Assembly (NCBI GenBank): GCA_963556145.1
Contig: OY744463.1
Span: forward strand, 2,108,001-2,172,000
Direction of reading: 5' to 3'
DNA from: Hygrocybe punicea
Taxonomy: Eukaryota > Basidiomycota > Agaricomycetes > Agaricales > Hygrophoraceae
DNA: 64,000 bases
A program made the translations under genes and the position numbers. Of this stretch, positions 1 to 9,642 are shown in pieces; positions within the stretch are counted from its first letter, which is position 1, and each line of letters starts with the position of its first letter. The notes under the pieces are model-generated. The model saw nothing but the letters and a program-made list of their open reading frames with translations, ran no database searches and was not told the origin of the DNA.

Positions 1-516
1 GGAGACTTTGATGGTGGCACTGGCTGAGCCGTTTAGTGGTCACAAGCGAAGCAAATGGGTTTGGAAGACCAGGCACAATCAGTTTGAACATAAAGGAGAA
101 CAGCATGCCAGCTGGTATCGCCACCACCGGTGCTTTGCAGGTGCTGGTGCCAGTGTCCACATTTGGCACTGGTGCTGGTGCTGGTGTTGGTGCTGGTGCC
201 GGTGTCCACATTGGTGCTGGTGTCAGTGTTGGTGCTGGTGTTGGTGCTGCCGCTGGTGCCAGGGTTGCCGCTGGTGGTGGTACTGGCATCAATGCTGGTG
301 TGGTGCTGGTGCCCATGCTAGTGCCCATGCCAGCATGAGCTGTTGCATTGGTGCTGGCTCAGCGCGCTGGCAGGGTGCCAGCGCTGCTGTTGGTGCCAGT
401 GCCAGTGCTGGTGCTGGTGCCCATGGTGTCGATGAATGAATCTGAGTTGAAGTGAGCGAAGGATGAAGCAGAGGGCATTCCCATCCAGCCGAGGAACGCG
501 GTCACCGTTGGATTTG
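1..516. repeat. Minisatellite-like GGTGCT flank with no clear gene
   Basis: Positions about 130-420 are a degenerate tandem array of GGTGCT/GGTGCC hexamers with interspersed GTCCACATT units. All three plus frames stay open across it and would give Gly-Ala-Val-rich or Cys-Trp-rich peptides, as expected from a hexanucleotide repeat. I see no start context, splice pattern or domain that argues for a gene. The stretch from about 430 to 516 is unique sequence leading to the retrotransposon target site. It could be the repetitive part of an exon of a disrupted gene, but nothing shows this. Confidence 0.6.
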
Positions 517-521
517 ACAGG

Positions 522-1089
522 TGTTACTTTTCACCCCGATTTAACCCCCGCTTCCAACCCCGTCTCTGACTCCGTGTCCCAAGACAACGTCATAACCTGG
601 GTCCGGAACATCATCGAGGACAATCAATGACGGTATCCCAATCCACATGATTACCCTCATCACCCGATCACCGCCGATACATCATACACGCTCATACAAG
701 CACTCAACAACACTGCACAGCACAATCACCAGATCAGTTGTCTGCTGACACCAGACCCACAACGAAGCCGTTGGCCACTATGTTGGCACCCCAAAACGCG
801 TAGACCACGAAGCCAAGCAAGACGCCGTTCATCTCGGAGTTTGTCCTCCCCGCAACCACGCATGACGAAGAAGCCGACCCTAAAGTCGTTCACCAGTATA
901 TAATCATGGACATTCATAGTCAGTAATCTTTAAGTTTAGTCTAGCTACTCTTCCCCCGATCGCTACCAGACACCCAGAACTTCCTTCCCTTTTCTTTCTT
1001 TACCATTGTTTGTACTCGCTTTTACTTTAAACCATCCTCGTTTGGCTTGTTGTTGCCGGAGTCCACTATAAGAACAGCGATCCGTAACA
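522..1089 (+). repeat. 5' LTR of the chromovirus
   Basis: It runs from TGTTAC at 522 to GTAACA at 1089. It aligns without gaps to 7091-7658 and differs at 10 positions. U3 is about 522-931, judged from the TATA box at 897 and the self-priming match at 932. In this copy the U3-encoded part of the second ORF is interrupted by a TGA near 628, where the 3' LTR has CGA. Confidence 0.95.
897..942 (+). promoter_or_regulatory. LTR promoter: TATA box and predicted start of R
   Basis: TATATAAT lies at 897-904. The sequence AAGTTTAGTCT begins at 932, 35 bases after the TATA box starts, where a TATA-directed transcript would begin. The same 11 bases are the exact reverse complement of the primer-binding site at 1092-1102. 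This supports 932 as the RNA 5' end, by analogy with Tf1 self-priming. The start site itself is inferred, not measured. Confidence 0.7.
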
Positions 1090-1091
1090 TA

Positions 1092-1102
1092 AGACTAAAC
1101 TT
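1092..1102 (+). other. Self-priming primer-binding site
   Basis: AGACTAAACTT lies two bases after the 5' LTR. It is perfectly complementary to AAGTTTAGTCT at 932-942, the predicted first 11 bases of the transcript. No TGG-type site complementary to a tRNA 3' end follows this LTR. Tf1 of fission yeast primes minus-strand DNA with the first 11 bases of its own RNA, and the length and placement here match that mechanism. Confidence 0.75.
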
Positions 1103-1335
1103 CCTCTACTCCCTCGACATCAAACCAAAACAACCTGGAACCTCGACGATACCGAACCCCAGATTCAGACCGTGACGAAGAGTATCATCTCGCACCCGAA
1201 ACGTCAGATTCCTCTGACGATGACTTCGACCAATACGTCGCAACACAAACCAGTTTCCGATCCGCGCCTTTCCCCTTGTCATCATTTCCTTCTCCAACAA
1301 CTACTTCTCACCATCAAACTCACTCCCGAACCAGA

Positions 1336-2343
1336 ATGTCAGGCGAAACATCTGGAGAAACCCACGACGACACTACTACAGCACCTGCAGCCCCATCACC
1401 TCCGAAATCCCATATTGCTCCACCAGCTAAGTATGATGGAAACAAGGAAGGATTCAAAACATTCTTCTGTGGAGCCTTCATCTACATCCGAGCGAACAGG
1501 GCTGCGTTCGATACAGAAGAAAAACAAATCCTTTTTATCCTCTCATACCTGCAGGGAGGACTCGCCGGATGATGGGCAGATGAGTATGTCGATATCGCCT
1601 TGCAGCACTCCCCCGTCAATTTCTGGTCCCTGGATGATTTCACCAAGGAATTCAGACAACACTTCGAAAAACCGGATCAGAAGAAAGATGCATTAATGAA
1701 GTTGAATGACTTGCGTCAAGGAAAGATGACAGCAGACGAGTTCTGGATCGAGTTTGATACTCTCCGACGTATTGCTGGACTCGGCAAGGTCTTGAATGAC
1801 AGTTATCTCATTCAGCTCGTCGAATTACACATGAACAAGCCATTGATCGATCAGATCTACACTGGTATGACAATCCCGACTACCATACAAGAATGGCGGG
1901 AACAGACAGTCAAGCTCGATCAGCAATGGCGACGTCGCCAGGACCAGATACAGTCCATGAACCTACCAGCAAAAGCACGTTACAATCCTGGAACAACGAC
2001 TATGACTACAACCCCTCGTACACAAACGACGACACCTTGTCCCCAATCTGAATCAGTACCGATGGACGTCGATACCTGACGAACCCAACCGAGACAACAG
2101 ACGTTTACGTGTCTAACGGATGAACAACGGCAGGAATACATGAAGAAAGGAATTTGTTTTAAATGCCGACAACCAGGACACATTTCGCGCAATTGTCCAG
2201 AACAACAAGGACAACAGCAAATCCGATCAATGCAAACGATGCCACAAACGGCAAAACAACAAGAAGATGACGGCAAGGATGCCTGAATTGCAGCATTGAT
2301 GGACGAGTTAACGGCGTTGAAGTTGAAGCAAGAGGGTTTTTGA
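1336..2343 (+). pseudogene. gag: Gag of the chromovirus, interrupted by TGA codons
   Basis: The frame starting at ATG 1336 encodes a typical Ty3/gypsy Gag: a helical capsid-like region, then one zinc knuckle (C-x2-C-x4-H-x4-C) at about 2155-2196, then a Lys/Gln/Glu-rich helical tail. In-frame TGA codons at 1570, 2077 and 2284 interrupt it, each in a place where CGA would keep the frame sensible. The same frame is open upstream from about 1099 and encodes an acidic Asp/Ser-rich stretch without an ATG, so the true N-terminus may lie further upstream. The final TGA at 2341 probably is the natural Gag terminator, because it sits directly after a slippery heptamer. Confidence 0.85.
2334..2340 (+). 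promoter_or_regulatory. Candidate -1 ribosomal frameshift site between gag and pol
   Basis: The heptamer G GGT TTT fits the X-XXY-YYZ rule in the gag frame and is followed at once by the TGA at 2341. A -1 slip moves ribosomes into the frame that encodes protease. A Lys/Glu/Leu-rich helix reads smoothly across the junction, which supports fusion of the two frames. A plain one-base change in the T run would give the same appearance, and I did not establish a downstream pseudoknot. Confidence 0.5.
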
Positions 2344-5300
2344 AGAGGCGACGTGAAGCACAGGAGGCCACGATCGCACAACTCGAGAATGATGTACACG
2401 TATGTAAACAATTCAACAACGTTTTCACCAAACTCAAAGTCCTCCGCAATGATTTGAGACAAACAACGAAACCAGAGCCAAAAGAGGAAAGCAACATGTG
2501 GCAAGATACCCATGTTGCAGACGAAGAAGAGAAAACAATTACCCCGAAAGAGAAAAGAAAGATAACAATCGAATCAGAATTCAATGCAATGGAGACAATC
2601 GTTGCTATTCGCTCAACTACAATGGGCTACGCCCTCGACCTCTTGAATGATTTCGACATTCACGATCAATGGACAGAGAAGATTTCGCCAGGACTTGTCC
2701 TATCACTCAATCGACGGCCAATCGCAGAAGCAGTACAATGGCTGGTACAAAATATGCCACAAGATTCACCACAAGAACCACGAACGTTAGAACCGATACA
2801 TGCTATAACGCAAAAGGATTCTGAACTTCGTATGGCGTTATTGGTTCACGGTTTTGTTTCTGTCCCTCAGGACGGACGACAATATCCCATGACAAGCCTA
2901 ATTGATTGTGGTTGTACCATTTGTGCTATCGATGTCGGATACGTCAAAGCACACAATATTCCAATGAAACCATATCTAAATCCATTCAATTCCTACATGA
3001 GCAATGGAACACAACCAAAGACAGGACAGATTACGGAATATTGCGAATTACAAATGCGTCTCGGTGATCATCAAGAATTACTTCGTTTCACAGTAACGAC
3101 ATTGGCGAAAATGGACATTTTCCTTGGGTATGATTGGCTCAAGAAACATAATCCAGAAATTGATTGGCGCGAAAACGAAATCAAATTCTCACGATGTCTT
3201 TCTGGTTGTGGCAAACCATCAACAATACGATCGACCGAATTTAACACTGTGGTTTGGGAACGTCCTCTTTGGTTCAATCAAGTGATGGAGGAAACAATGG
3301 ACCCGATACATTTCCATTTGTTCATGACAAAATCGACAGAACTCGCAATAAAGGCACAAGAACAGCAGAAGGAAAAGACATTTGAAGAATTGGTACCTGA
3401 AACATATCATGAATACCGAGACGTCTTCGAGCCATCCGGTTTTGATGAATTGCCAGCACGAAAACCATGGGACCACACGATTACCCTGAAACCAGATGCA
3501 CCAGACCACCATGATTGCAAATTATATCCATTATCACCAGTCAAAAAGCAGGACCTCGATAAATTTCTTGACGAAAATCTGAAAACAGGACGAATTCGAC
3601 CATCGAAATCACCCTATGCTTCTCCTTTTTTCTTCGTATCAAAAAAGGATGCCGCTGAACGATGACCAATACAAGATTATTGATGGTTGAACTCATGGAC
3701 AGTCGACGATAAGTATCCATTACCACTGATCAACGACATCATCAATCAATTGGCTGACGCAAAATACTTCACAAAACTCGATGTACGATGGGGATTCAAC
3801 AATGTCCGTATCAAGGAAGGCAATGAACACAAAGCTGCCTTCCTAACACCAAAAGGCTTGTTTGAACCGACGGTTATGTTCTTTGGCCTGAAGAACTCAC
3901 CACCGACATTTCAACAATTGATGAACCATGTTTTCCGATATGAAATACGTGAAGGATGGCTATTGGTCTATATGGATGATATCCTGATCTTCTCAAAATC
4001 CCTCGAAGAAAATCAGAAACGAACAAAACAAGTGTTGAAGATCTTTCGCAAAAACAACCTGTTTTTGAAGCCAAAGAAATGTACGTTCGACAAAGAAAAA
4101 GTCGATTATCTCGGTCTTATTGTTGGACATGGTCAAGTTCAAATGGATCCAATCAAAACCAACACTATCACTGATTGGCCCATTCCAACAAATCAAACTG
4201 AACTACAGCGTTTCATTGGTTTTTTGAACTTCTATCGTCATTTTGTCGAGAACTTCTCACAGATTGCAAGTCCGCTGCACAAGCTGACAGGGAAAGCAAA
4301 ATGGGATTGGACAGAAGAACAGCAAAACGCATTCGATCGTCTAAAGACCATCATAATGACCAATCCAATCCTCGTTTTACCCATCCCCGATAAAAAATTC
4401 ACCATCGAATGTGACACGTCAGACTACGCAATCAGCGCTATTTTATCCCAAGAACAACCCGACGGTCTTTTTCACCCTGTGGCTTATATGTCAACAACAA
4501 TGACACCAGCTGAACGAAATTACCAAGTCTTCAATAAAGAGTTGCTTGCGATCATACGGAGTTTCGAAGAATGGCGACAATTCCTCCTTGGTGCAAAACA
4601 ACAAATCGACATTTTCACAGATCACCGTAATTTGGAATATTACCAAAAACCACAAGATCTTACCCGATGACAGGCTCGTTGGATTGCATTCCTACAGGAT
4701 TACAATTTCCGTTTATTGTACTGAAAAGGTTCACAAAATAAAAAAGCCGATCTCCTTTCACGATGTGTTGATCATAAACCAAGAGAAATGGACAACAAAG
4801 GTATGATTGGTCTTCCTGATTCACTTTTTATACCACCAGAACAATTGATTCGACAAATACTCCATACGTCTTCCACGAACGATAATATCATTTCTTTACA
4901 CCACGATAATCCCATCGCAGGCCATCCTGGTCGTGACAAGACAATCGAATTGATTTCGCGGACAATGACATGGCCAACTATTCGGGAAGATGTTGAACGG
5001 TATATCAATGGTTGTACCAAATGCCAACAAAATAAACCACGATGTGGGAAACAACTTGGACAACTTTTCCCCCACGATGTACCACCATACAACTGGCATA
5101 CGATTTCTGTTGACATGATCGGTCCTTTACCGGAGTCACATGGCTTTGACGCCATTCTAGTTGTGGTTGATAAACGATCAAAACATCCCATTTTCATCGC
5201 CACGAATACAACGTTGACATCGGAAGGTTGGGCACGATTGTTCTGTGATCATGTCTTCAAATGTTTCAGCATGCCGCGTTTCGTCATCTCAGATCGCGGT

Positions 5301-5981
5301 TCTGTTTTCGTTTCACGATTCATCACTGAATTGTATTCATTGATCGGTATCAAAGGACGACCCACAACAGCATATCATCCACTTGCCGATGGGCAAACAG
5401 AACGAATGAACCAAGAACTTGAAATCTTTCTTCGTTTTTTCACCAATTATCGACAAGATGACTGGCACGAATGGCTCGCCCTTGCGGAATTTGCATTAGC
5501 CAATCGCGAATCATCTGAAATCAAGACTTCTCCTTTCTTTGCAACACAAGGACAACATCCATGGACGGGTCTCGATCTCGACGCACATACACCTATCGCA
5601 AATGAAGCCATTCATGACTTCATCACACAAATGAAGGCTATACAACAAAAAATCGGTGAAATTGCAGACGTCATGAAACAGACAATGAAGGATAAGTATG
5701 ACAGTCATGTCAAGAAAATCATCTTTTCCCCTGGCTATAAAGTCTGGCTAAATGGAAAGAATTTGACCACAGATCGTCCTAGCAAGAAACTCGACAATCA
5801 AAAATTTGGTCCATTTACCGTTCTTGACAAAATCGGTTCATCATCGTACAAACTGAAATTACCGAAAGCCTGGAAAATCTTTCCCATATTTAACGTCGCC
5901 CTCCTATCACCATTCCAACCTCCTTCTTCCCCCATCCAACAAAAAATACCATCTTCGACCCCCTCCCGAGATTATCGATAA
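2334..5981 (+). pseudogene. pol: Pol polyprotein (PR-RT-RNase H-integrase), interrupted
   Basis: The protease region has the core motif LIDCGCT near 2900, so the usual DSG/DTG reads DCG, followed by the conserved IFLGYDWL block near 3120. Reverse transcriptase covers about 3400-4250 with YMDD at about 3970-3981. RNase H follows, with TDHRNLEY near 4620. Integrase (about 4850-5950) shows the H-H-C-C zinc finger, the DDE catalytic segments around SVDMIGPL, SDRGS and the ADGQTER-N-E block, and the GPF/Y-type module. TGA codons at 3663, 3681, 4668 and 4722 break the frame, each where Arg (CGA) is expected. The frame closes at 5979-5981 only because of a one-base shift at a C run (5959-5963) before the chromodomain. 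Confidence 0.92.
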
Positions 5982-6627
5982 TGACGATCATTACGAAATA
6001 GAACACATCCTTGATTCCCGTATACGCCATAACAAATTATATTATTTAGTACATTGGCTCGACTATCCCCGCGACGAAGATTCTTGGATTCCCGCATCCG
6101 AAACTGCATACTGCCAGGATCTCGTCGTCGATTTTCATAAATTACATCCTCGTGCTCCTTCTTCATTATCTCTTCATTCCCTTTTCACTCTTCCCCCTTC
6201 CGTCATCCCTCCCTTTTCTTCTTCTTCCATTCTACTCGCTATTTACCCACACAATGCCGCCCTCATCCTTGACGGTTCAAAAAACCACGAATTCCGCAAA
6301 TACCTCTTTCCTCCCGGCATCACGCATGCATATCTCTATGAAACCACCCCCATTGATGCCATCACATCCATCATCGAAATCTCTTCCCCCGTCATCGCCC
6401 CTGCCCTGATTGCCAATACCGCTGGGTTTGGCAATCTTGATTTCAACTCACGCAAGAAACTCTGTCCTTATGCTTTTCCAATCATTCATTGTTATCGCCT
6501 TCCATCACCGATCCCTTCCGCCGCTCTTTCACATGAATATGATATTTCAACCCCACATCGTTTCTCTCTTCTTCCTTCTTCTTTCACCCGCGATCATCCC
6601 GTTAATCCCGATCACCTTGTGTATTAA
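5962..6627 (+). pseudogene. Chromodomain plus C-terminal ASCH/PUA-like domain of the polyprotein
   Basis: One base out of frame from integrase, an uninterrupted reading frame runs from about 5962 to the TAA at 6625-6627. Its first part (about 5980-6145) is a chromodomain, with YEIEHILDSR, a YYLVHWLDY strand and a DSWIP segment. After a Pro/Ser/Leu linker, about 6226-6520 reads as a compact domain with the ASCH/PUA-like pattern: a strand, a DGSKNHEFRKY turn, PPGITHAYLYET, an I-x2-IIEI strand, G-FGN-DFN and a YAFPIIHCYRLPSPIP end. That pattern suggests an RNA- or modified-base-binding fold. The frame is intact here while the rest of pol is broken, so selection on this part when the element was active is plausible. 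The assignment rests on motif recognition only. Confidence 0.72.
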
Positions 6628-6653
6628 TTGCCTGCCCTAATCTTTCTTCTTCG

Positions 6654-6661
6654 TATATATA
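6654..6661 (+). promoter_or_regulatory. Internal TATA box upstream of the second ORF
   Basis: TATATATA lies 27 bases after the end of the polyprotein frame. A long pyrimidine-rich tract follows (6666-6710), and then an ATG at 6711 in the context CTCTCCCATG. A TATA box, CT-rich tract and ATG in this order is a common layout for fungal promoters. It suggests a separate subgenomic transcript for the downstream ORF. Confidence 0.5.
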
Positions 6662-6710
6662 GACCGTTTTCTTTTCTTTTCTTCTCTTTCCTCCTTACCT
6701 TCACTCTCCC

Positions 6711-7472
6711 ATGTCTGCCTCCGCTGTTTATCTTCCTTCTTCCCCATATCATCATCTTCTTCCTCCTCGTTTTCGCATCCCTCGTTCAAAATGCCGCCTC
6801 TGCGATCATAGTGTTCACTTCGCCGTCGACCTCATGCGTCCTTCTTCCTTTGGCTCCATCCACCCCATGTCATCCATCGCTCATCTTGGCATCGATCCTT
6901 TCTTCGCTCCCCAATCCTTCTACTCCGCACGTCCCATTGGGCCTCCCCCTCCTGCTGTTCCTCCAACTGTTCCTGTTTGGTTCACCGATGAACCCGTCGA
7001 TCCTTACCACGAGTTCATCGATTGTGCTGCCGTGTATGATTCCGTTTTCCCTCCGGTTAATCGGGACAATTCCCCTTGTTCCAGGGGTATTGTTACTTTT
7101 CACCCTGATTTAACCCCCGCTTCCGACCCCGTCTCTGACTCCGTGTCCCAAGACAACGTCATAACCTGGGTCCAGAACATCATCAAGGACAATCAACGAC
7201 GGTATCCCAATCCACATGATTACCCTCATCACCCGATCACCGCCGATACATCATACACGCTCATACAAGCACTCAACAACACTGCACAGCACAATCACCA
7301 GATCAGTTGTCTGCTGACACCAGACCCACAACGAAGCCGTTGGCCACTACGTTGGCACCCCAAAACGCGTAGACCACGAAGCCAAGCAAGACGCCGTTCA
7401 TCTCGGAGTTTGTCCTCCCCGCAACCACGCATGATGAAGAAGCCGACCCTAAAGTCGTTCACCAGTATATAA
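6711..7472 (+). CDS. Second ORF in env position, ending inside the 3' LTR (function unknown)
   Basis: This 253-residue frame has no stop between ATG 6711 and TAA 7470-7472. The last 127 codons (including the stop) lie in U3 of the 3' LTR. The N-terminal part has a CRLC pair followed by His residues and a Pro-rich stretch. The middle is polar. The C-terminus is very basic (RSQARRRSSR), like a nuclear localisation or nucleic-acid-binding tail. No signal peptide or membrane helix is seen, so it does not look like an envelope protein. The stop codon overlaps the LTR TATA box. In the 5' LTR copy the same frame carries a TGA. I do not recognise a family, and the frame could be partly fortuitous. 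Confidence 0.5.
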   Translation: MSASAVYLPSSPYHHLLPPRFRIPRSKCRLCDHSVHFAVDLMRPSSFGSIHPMSSIAHLGIDPFFAPQSFYSARPIGPPPPAVPPTVPVWFTDEPVDPYHEFIDCAAVYDSVFPPVNRDNSPCSRGIVTFHPDLTPASDPVSDSVSQDNVITWVQNIIKDNQRRYPNPHDYPHHPITADTSYTLIQALNNTAQHNHQISCLLTPDPQRSRWPLRWHPKTRRPRSQARRRSSRSLSSPQPRMMKKPTLKSFTSI

Positions 7473-7658
7473 TCATGGACATTCGTAGTCAGTAATCTTT
7501 AAGTTTAGTCTAGCTACTCTTCCCCCGATCGCTACCAGACACCCAGAACTTCCTTCCCTTTTCTTTCTTTACCATTGTTTGTACTCGCTTTTACTTTAAA
7601 CCATCCTCGTTTGGCTTGTTGTTGCCGGAGTCCGCTATAAAAACAGCGATCCGTAACA
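7091..7658 (+). repeat. 3' LTR of the chromovirus
   Basis: It runs from TGTTAC to GTAACA, 568 bp, and pairs without gaps with 522-1089. The target duplication ACAGG follows at 7659-7663. Of the ten differences between the LTRs, nine are C/T or G/A changes at CpG. Confidence 0.95.
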
Positions 7659-7663
7659 ACAGG

Positions 7664-8036
7664 TGGACAGCGAGTGATTGCGGTCGCTGTTTGAGTCGGT
7701 GAGGAGACCATGCGCGACAAATAAATAAATGGGATTTATGCATGACATTTCATTCGAGCAGGTGAAGTGAGAGATATTGGGAAGATGCGAGTGTGCGGTG
7801 GTGGAGGAAAATGAACCGTGGACAAACAGCTGCAAAGTCAGGACTTAAAAGAAATTTGCTCAAGTTCACTCAGATGTATCTATTGGGGTAGTGGGGCCAT
7901 GTAGACTAGAACTATATAGCGAAGATGCTATTCTACGTAGTGCTATGACCGTTATGGATATTTCGATTTGCTATAACCTAAAATCAGGTTTTGCTGATGT
8001 CGGTAGTGATTGGCGGGCCCATAGCAATGGTGACAG
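7664..8036. other. Spacer between two mobile elements
   Basis: I see no gene, RNA or repeat in these 373 bases. They join directly to the sequence before 517 when the chromovirus is removed, so they are the right flank of its insertion site. Confidence 0.6.
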
Positions 8037-8183
8037 TGGAGTGGTCCCGAGGGACCTCTCGGGATCGGGGACAGAATCACACAGAATGGCTGAGGTGAAT
8101 GGGATAGAAGTCTATCTACTACATCCAGAACTGGCTACTGACTAAGGTCCAGGTCACGTGACATGACAGGCACCACTACTACA
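8037..8183 (-). repeat. 3' LTR (minus orientation) of the TRIM-like element
   Basis: It matches 9643-9789 except for two G-to-A changes, both at CpG. The polypurine tract adjoins it. Confidence 0.75.
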
Positions 8184-8187
8184 AGTG

Positions 8188-8199
8188 CCCCTCCTCTCT
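8188..8199 (-). other. Polypurine tract of the TRIM-like element
   Basis: On the minus strand it reads AGAGAGGAGGGG, four bases before the 3' LTR. That is the expected place and composition for plus-strand priming. Confidence 0.6.
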
Positions 8200-8200
8200 G

Positions 8201-8220
8201 TAGCGACGCCCTCGTCGCTA
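8201..8220. repeat. Perfect 8-bp hairpin followed by an A-rich tract
   Basis: TAGCGACG-CCCT-CGTCGCTA forms an 8-bp stem with a four-base loop. It is followed at 8221-8320 by an A-rich stretch of CAAAA-type runs. Both lie just inside the TRIM-like element beside its polypurine tract. The role is unknown; an RNA packaging or terminator structure is possible. Confidence 0.5.
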
Positions 8221-9617
8221 ACAAAAGAGGAAAACAAAACAAAACAAAAAAACAAAAAAACAAAAAGCAAAAAACAAGAAAGGAAAGAAAAAGGCAAAAC
8301 AACGACCAGAGAAACAAGAAGGGCCTAGTCTACTCCATGGGGGTCTAAGAACGAGGAACCCTGCACTGGGTGAGAAGGAAACTGGGATAATGTGCTAAAA
8401 AATGGGAAAATGGTGGTGGAATGGGGAAAGGGACGCGGAAAAAGACGGCACGGAGTCAGTGAATGGGTCGTTGGCCATGGGTCGACGCGGGGGGATGTGG
8501 GGCCGCCATACGATGCGTGGGCAGGGCCATGAACATGTCCGTTTGGGGTACGGCCATCGTAGTACGTCGTGTGAGTGGGGCAATGGGGGATGTGACCTTG
8601 GGACGTGGTGGACGGATTTGCGTCCCTGGGTACGCGGTTGGGGGGGCCGTATCGCGTGGGTAGGTCGTCGTGGGGGTGCGTAGACGTGTGGGGATTGGGA
8701 CGTGGGGTCGCGCGTGTGTAGACGGGGTATGGAGGAGCGGGGTGTGCCGTTCGCGTTGGGATGGGCTGTGGACGCGCGGGGGTGGTCGATGGTGCTGGGA
8801 ACGGGCGTGTGGGGCCGTGAAACGAGCCGGCGTGGGGCTCGCGGGTTCTCGCGCGGGTAGCCCGTTGTTGCGTTTCGTTGGGTGGGTTTGGACGCGTCGT
8901 TCGCGTGGGTATGGGCCGTTGGGGCCGTGTTGGTAGTTCAGGCGCGAGGGATCTGACGCGGGCGTGTTGTGCCGTGCCCATGGGGTCGAGAAAGTGGGTC
9001 CCGGCGTGGGCGAGGAGTACGAGTTGATGTGGTGACGTGGCTGTTGGGCGACGCGGCAACGGATGGGTGGGCGTGAAAACGGGGTTGGTGAGGACGGCGT
9101 AGGTGGCAACGGGACCGGTAGGGTTGTGGTACGGACGTGGGGGCGTTGCGAGGGTCTGCGTGTTCAATAATGTACCTGTAGGGGTCTGAATATAAAAGGG
9201 AAGGTCGAAAACGGGGACGGTGAGGTCGAGGGCGCGTCTGGCGGCACGGCGGTGTTGTTGGATACGCCGTCCGGCTCGGCAGCCTCTTGGGGACTTTCTA
9301 AAGAGCGTGGGGTGCTGTGGGTACGCGTGGGTGGTCGAATTGCTGGTGCGCGCGGTTGGTGACGTGGCTGCGCGAGGTGGCTGTGCGGAATGGTGAGGAT
9401 GGGCAAAAAGTCGTGAAGATGGTCGCGGGGCATGTAGGATGATGCGGACGTAACGCTGGGGCCATCGGAGATTGTTTTTTGTAGTGTTTTGCATGGGTGT
9501 GCTGCGTGGAATCGCGCGGGTGGGCTCTCGGGGGGGTACTCTGTGCTCGAAAATCTCTGTTGCTGTAGTCAAAAAGGGTCTGTGCGAGTGGAATGTTGTG
9601 GTCTCCGGTGGCGTGGC

Positions 9618-9639
9618 TCGAATCGCGCTCTCATCACCA
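9618..9639 (-). other. tRNA-type primer-binding site of the TRIM-like element
   Basis: On the minus strand the segment reads TGGTGATGAGAGCGCGAT and continues TCGA. This is complementary to a tRNA 3' end that finishes TCATCACCA and has a TCGAATC T-loop further in. It starts three bases after the LTR. I did not identify the isoacceptor. Confidence 0.65.
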
Positions 9640-9642
9640 CGA

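Larger units (their letters stand above)
522..7658 (+). mobile_element. Ty3/gypsy chromovirus (Tf1/sushi-like) LTR retrotransposon, decayed
   Basis: This is a full-length element with two 568-bp LTRs (522-1089 and 7091-7658) that begin TG and end CA. A 5-bp duplication, ACAGG, flanks it at 517-521 and 7659-7663. The internal order is gag with a CCHC knuckle, protease, reverse transcriptase with YMDD, RNase H, integrase with HHCC and DDE signatures, chromodomain, an ASCH/PUA-like domain, then a second ORF running into the 3' LTR. The order PR-RT-RH-IN-chromodomain is diagnostic of chromoviruses. Protein-coding capacity is broken by seven in-frame TGA codons and one frame change near 5959-5963. 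The LTRs differ at 10 sites, all transitions, so the insertion is fairly recent. Confidence 0.96.

Noticed and set aside
8..439. Cys/Trp-rich 143-codon frame
   Set aside because: Product of the GGTGCT repeat read in another frame; no gene-like context.
1172..1696. 174-codon frame overlapping gag
   Set aside because: Gag in the other frame has the capsid-like region and continues to the zinc knuckle; this frame is a shadow.
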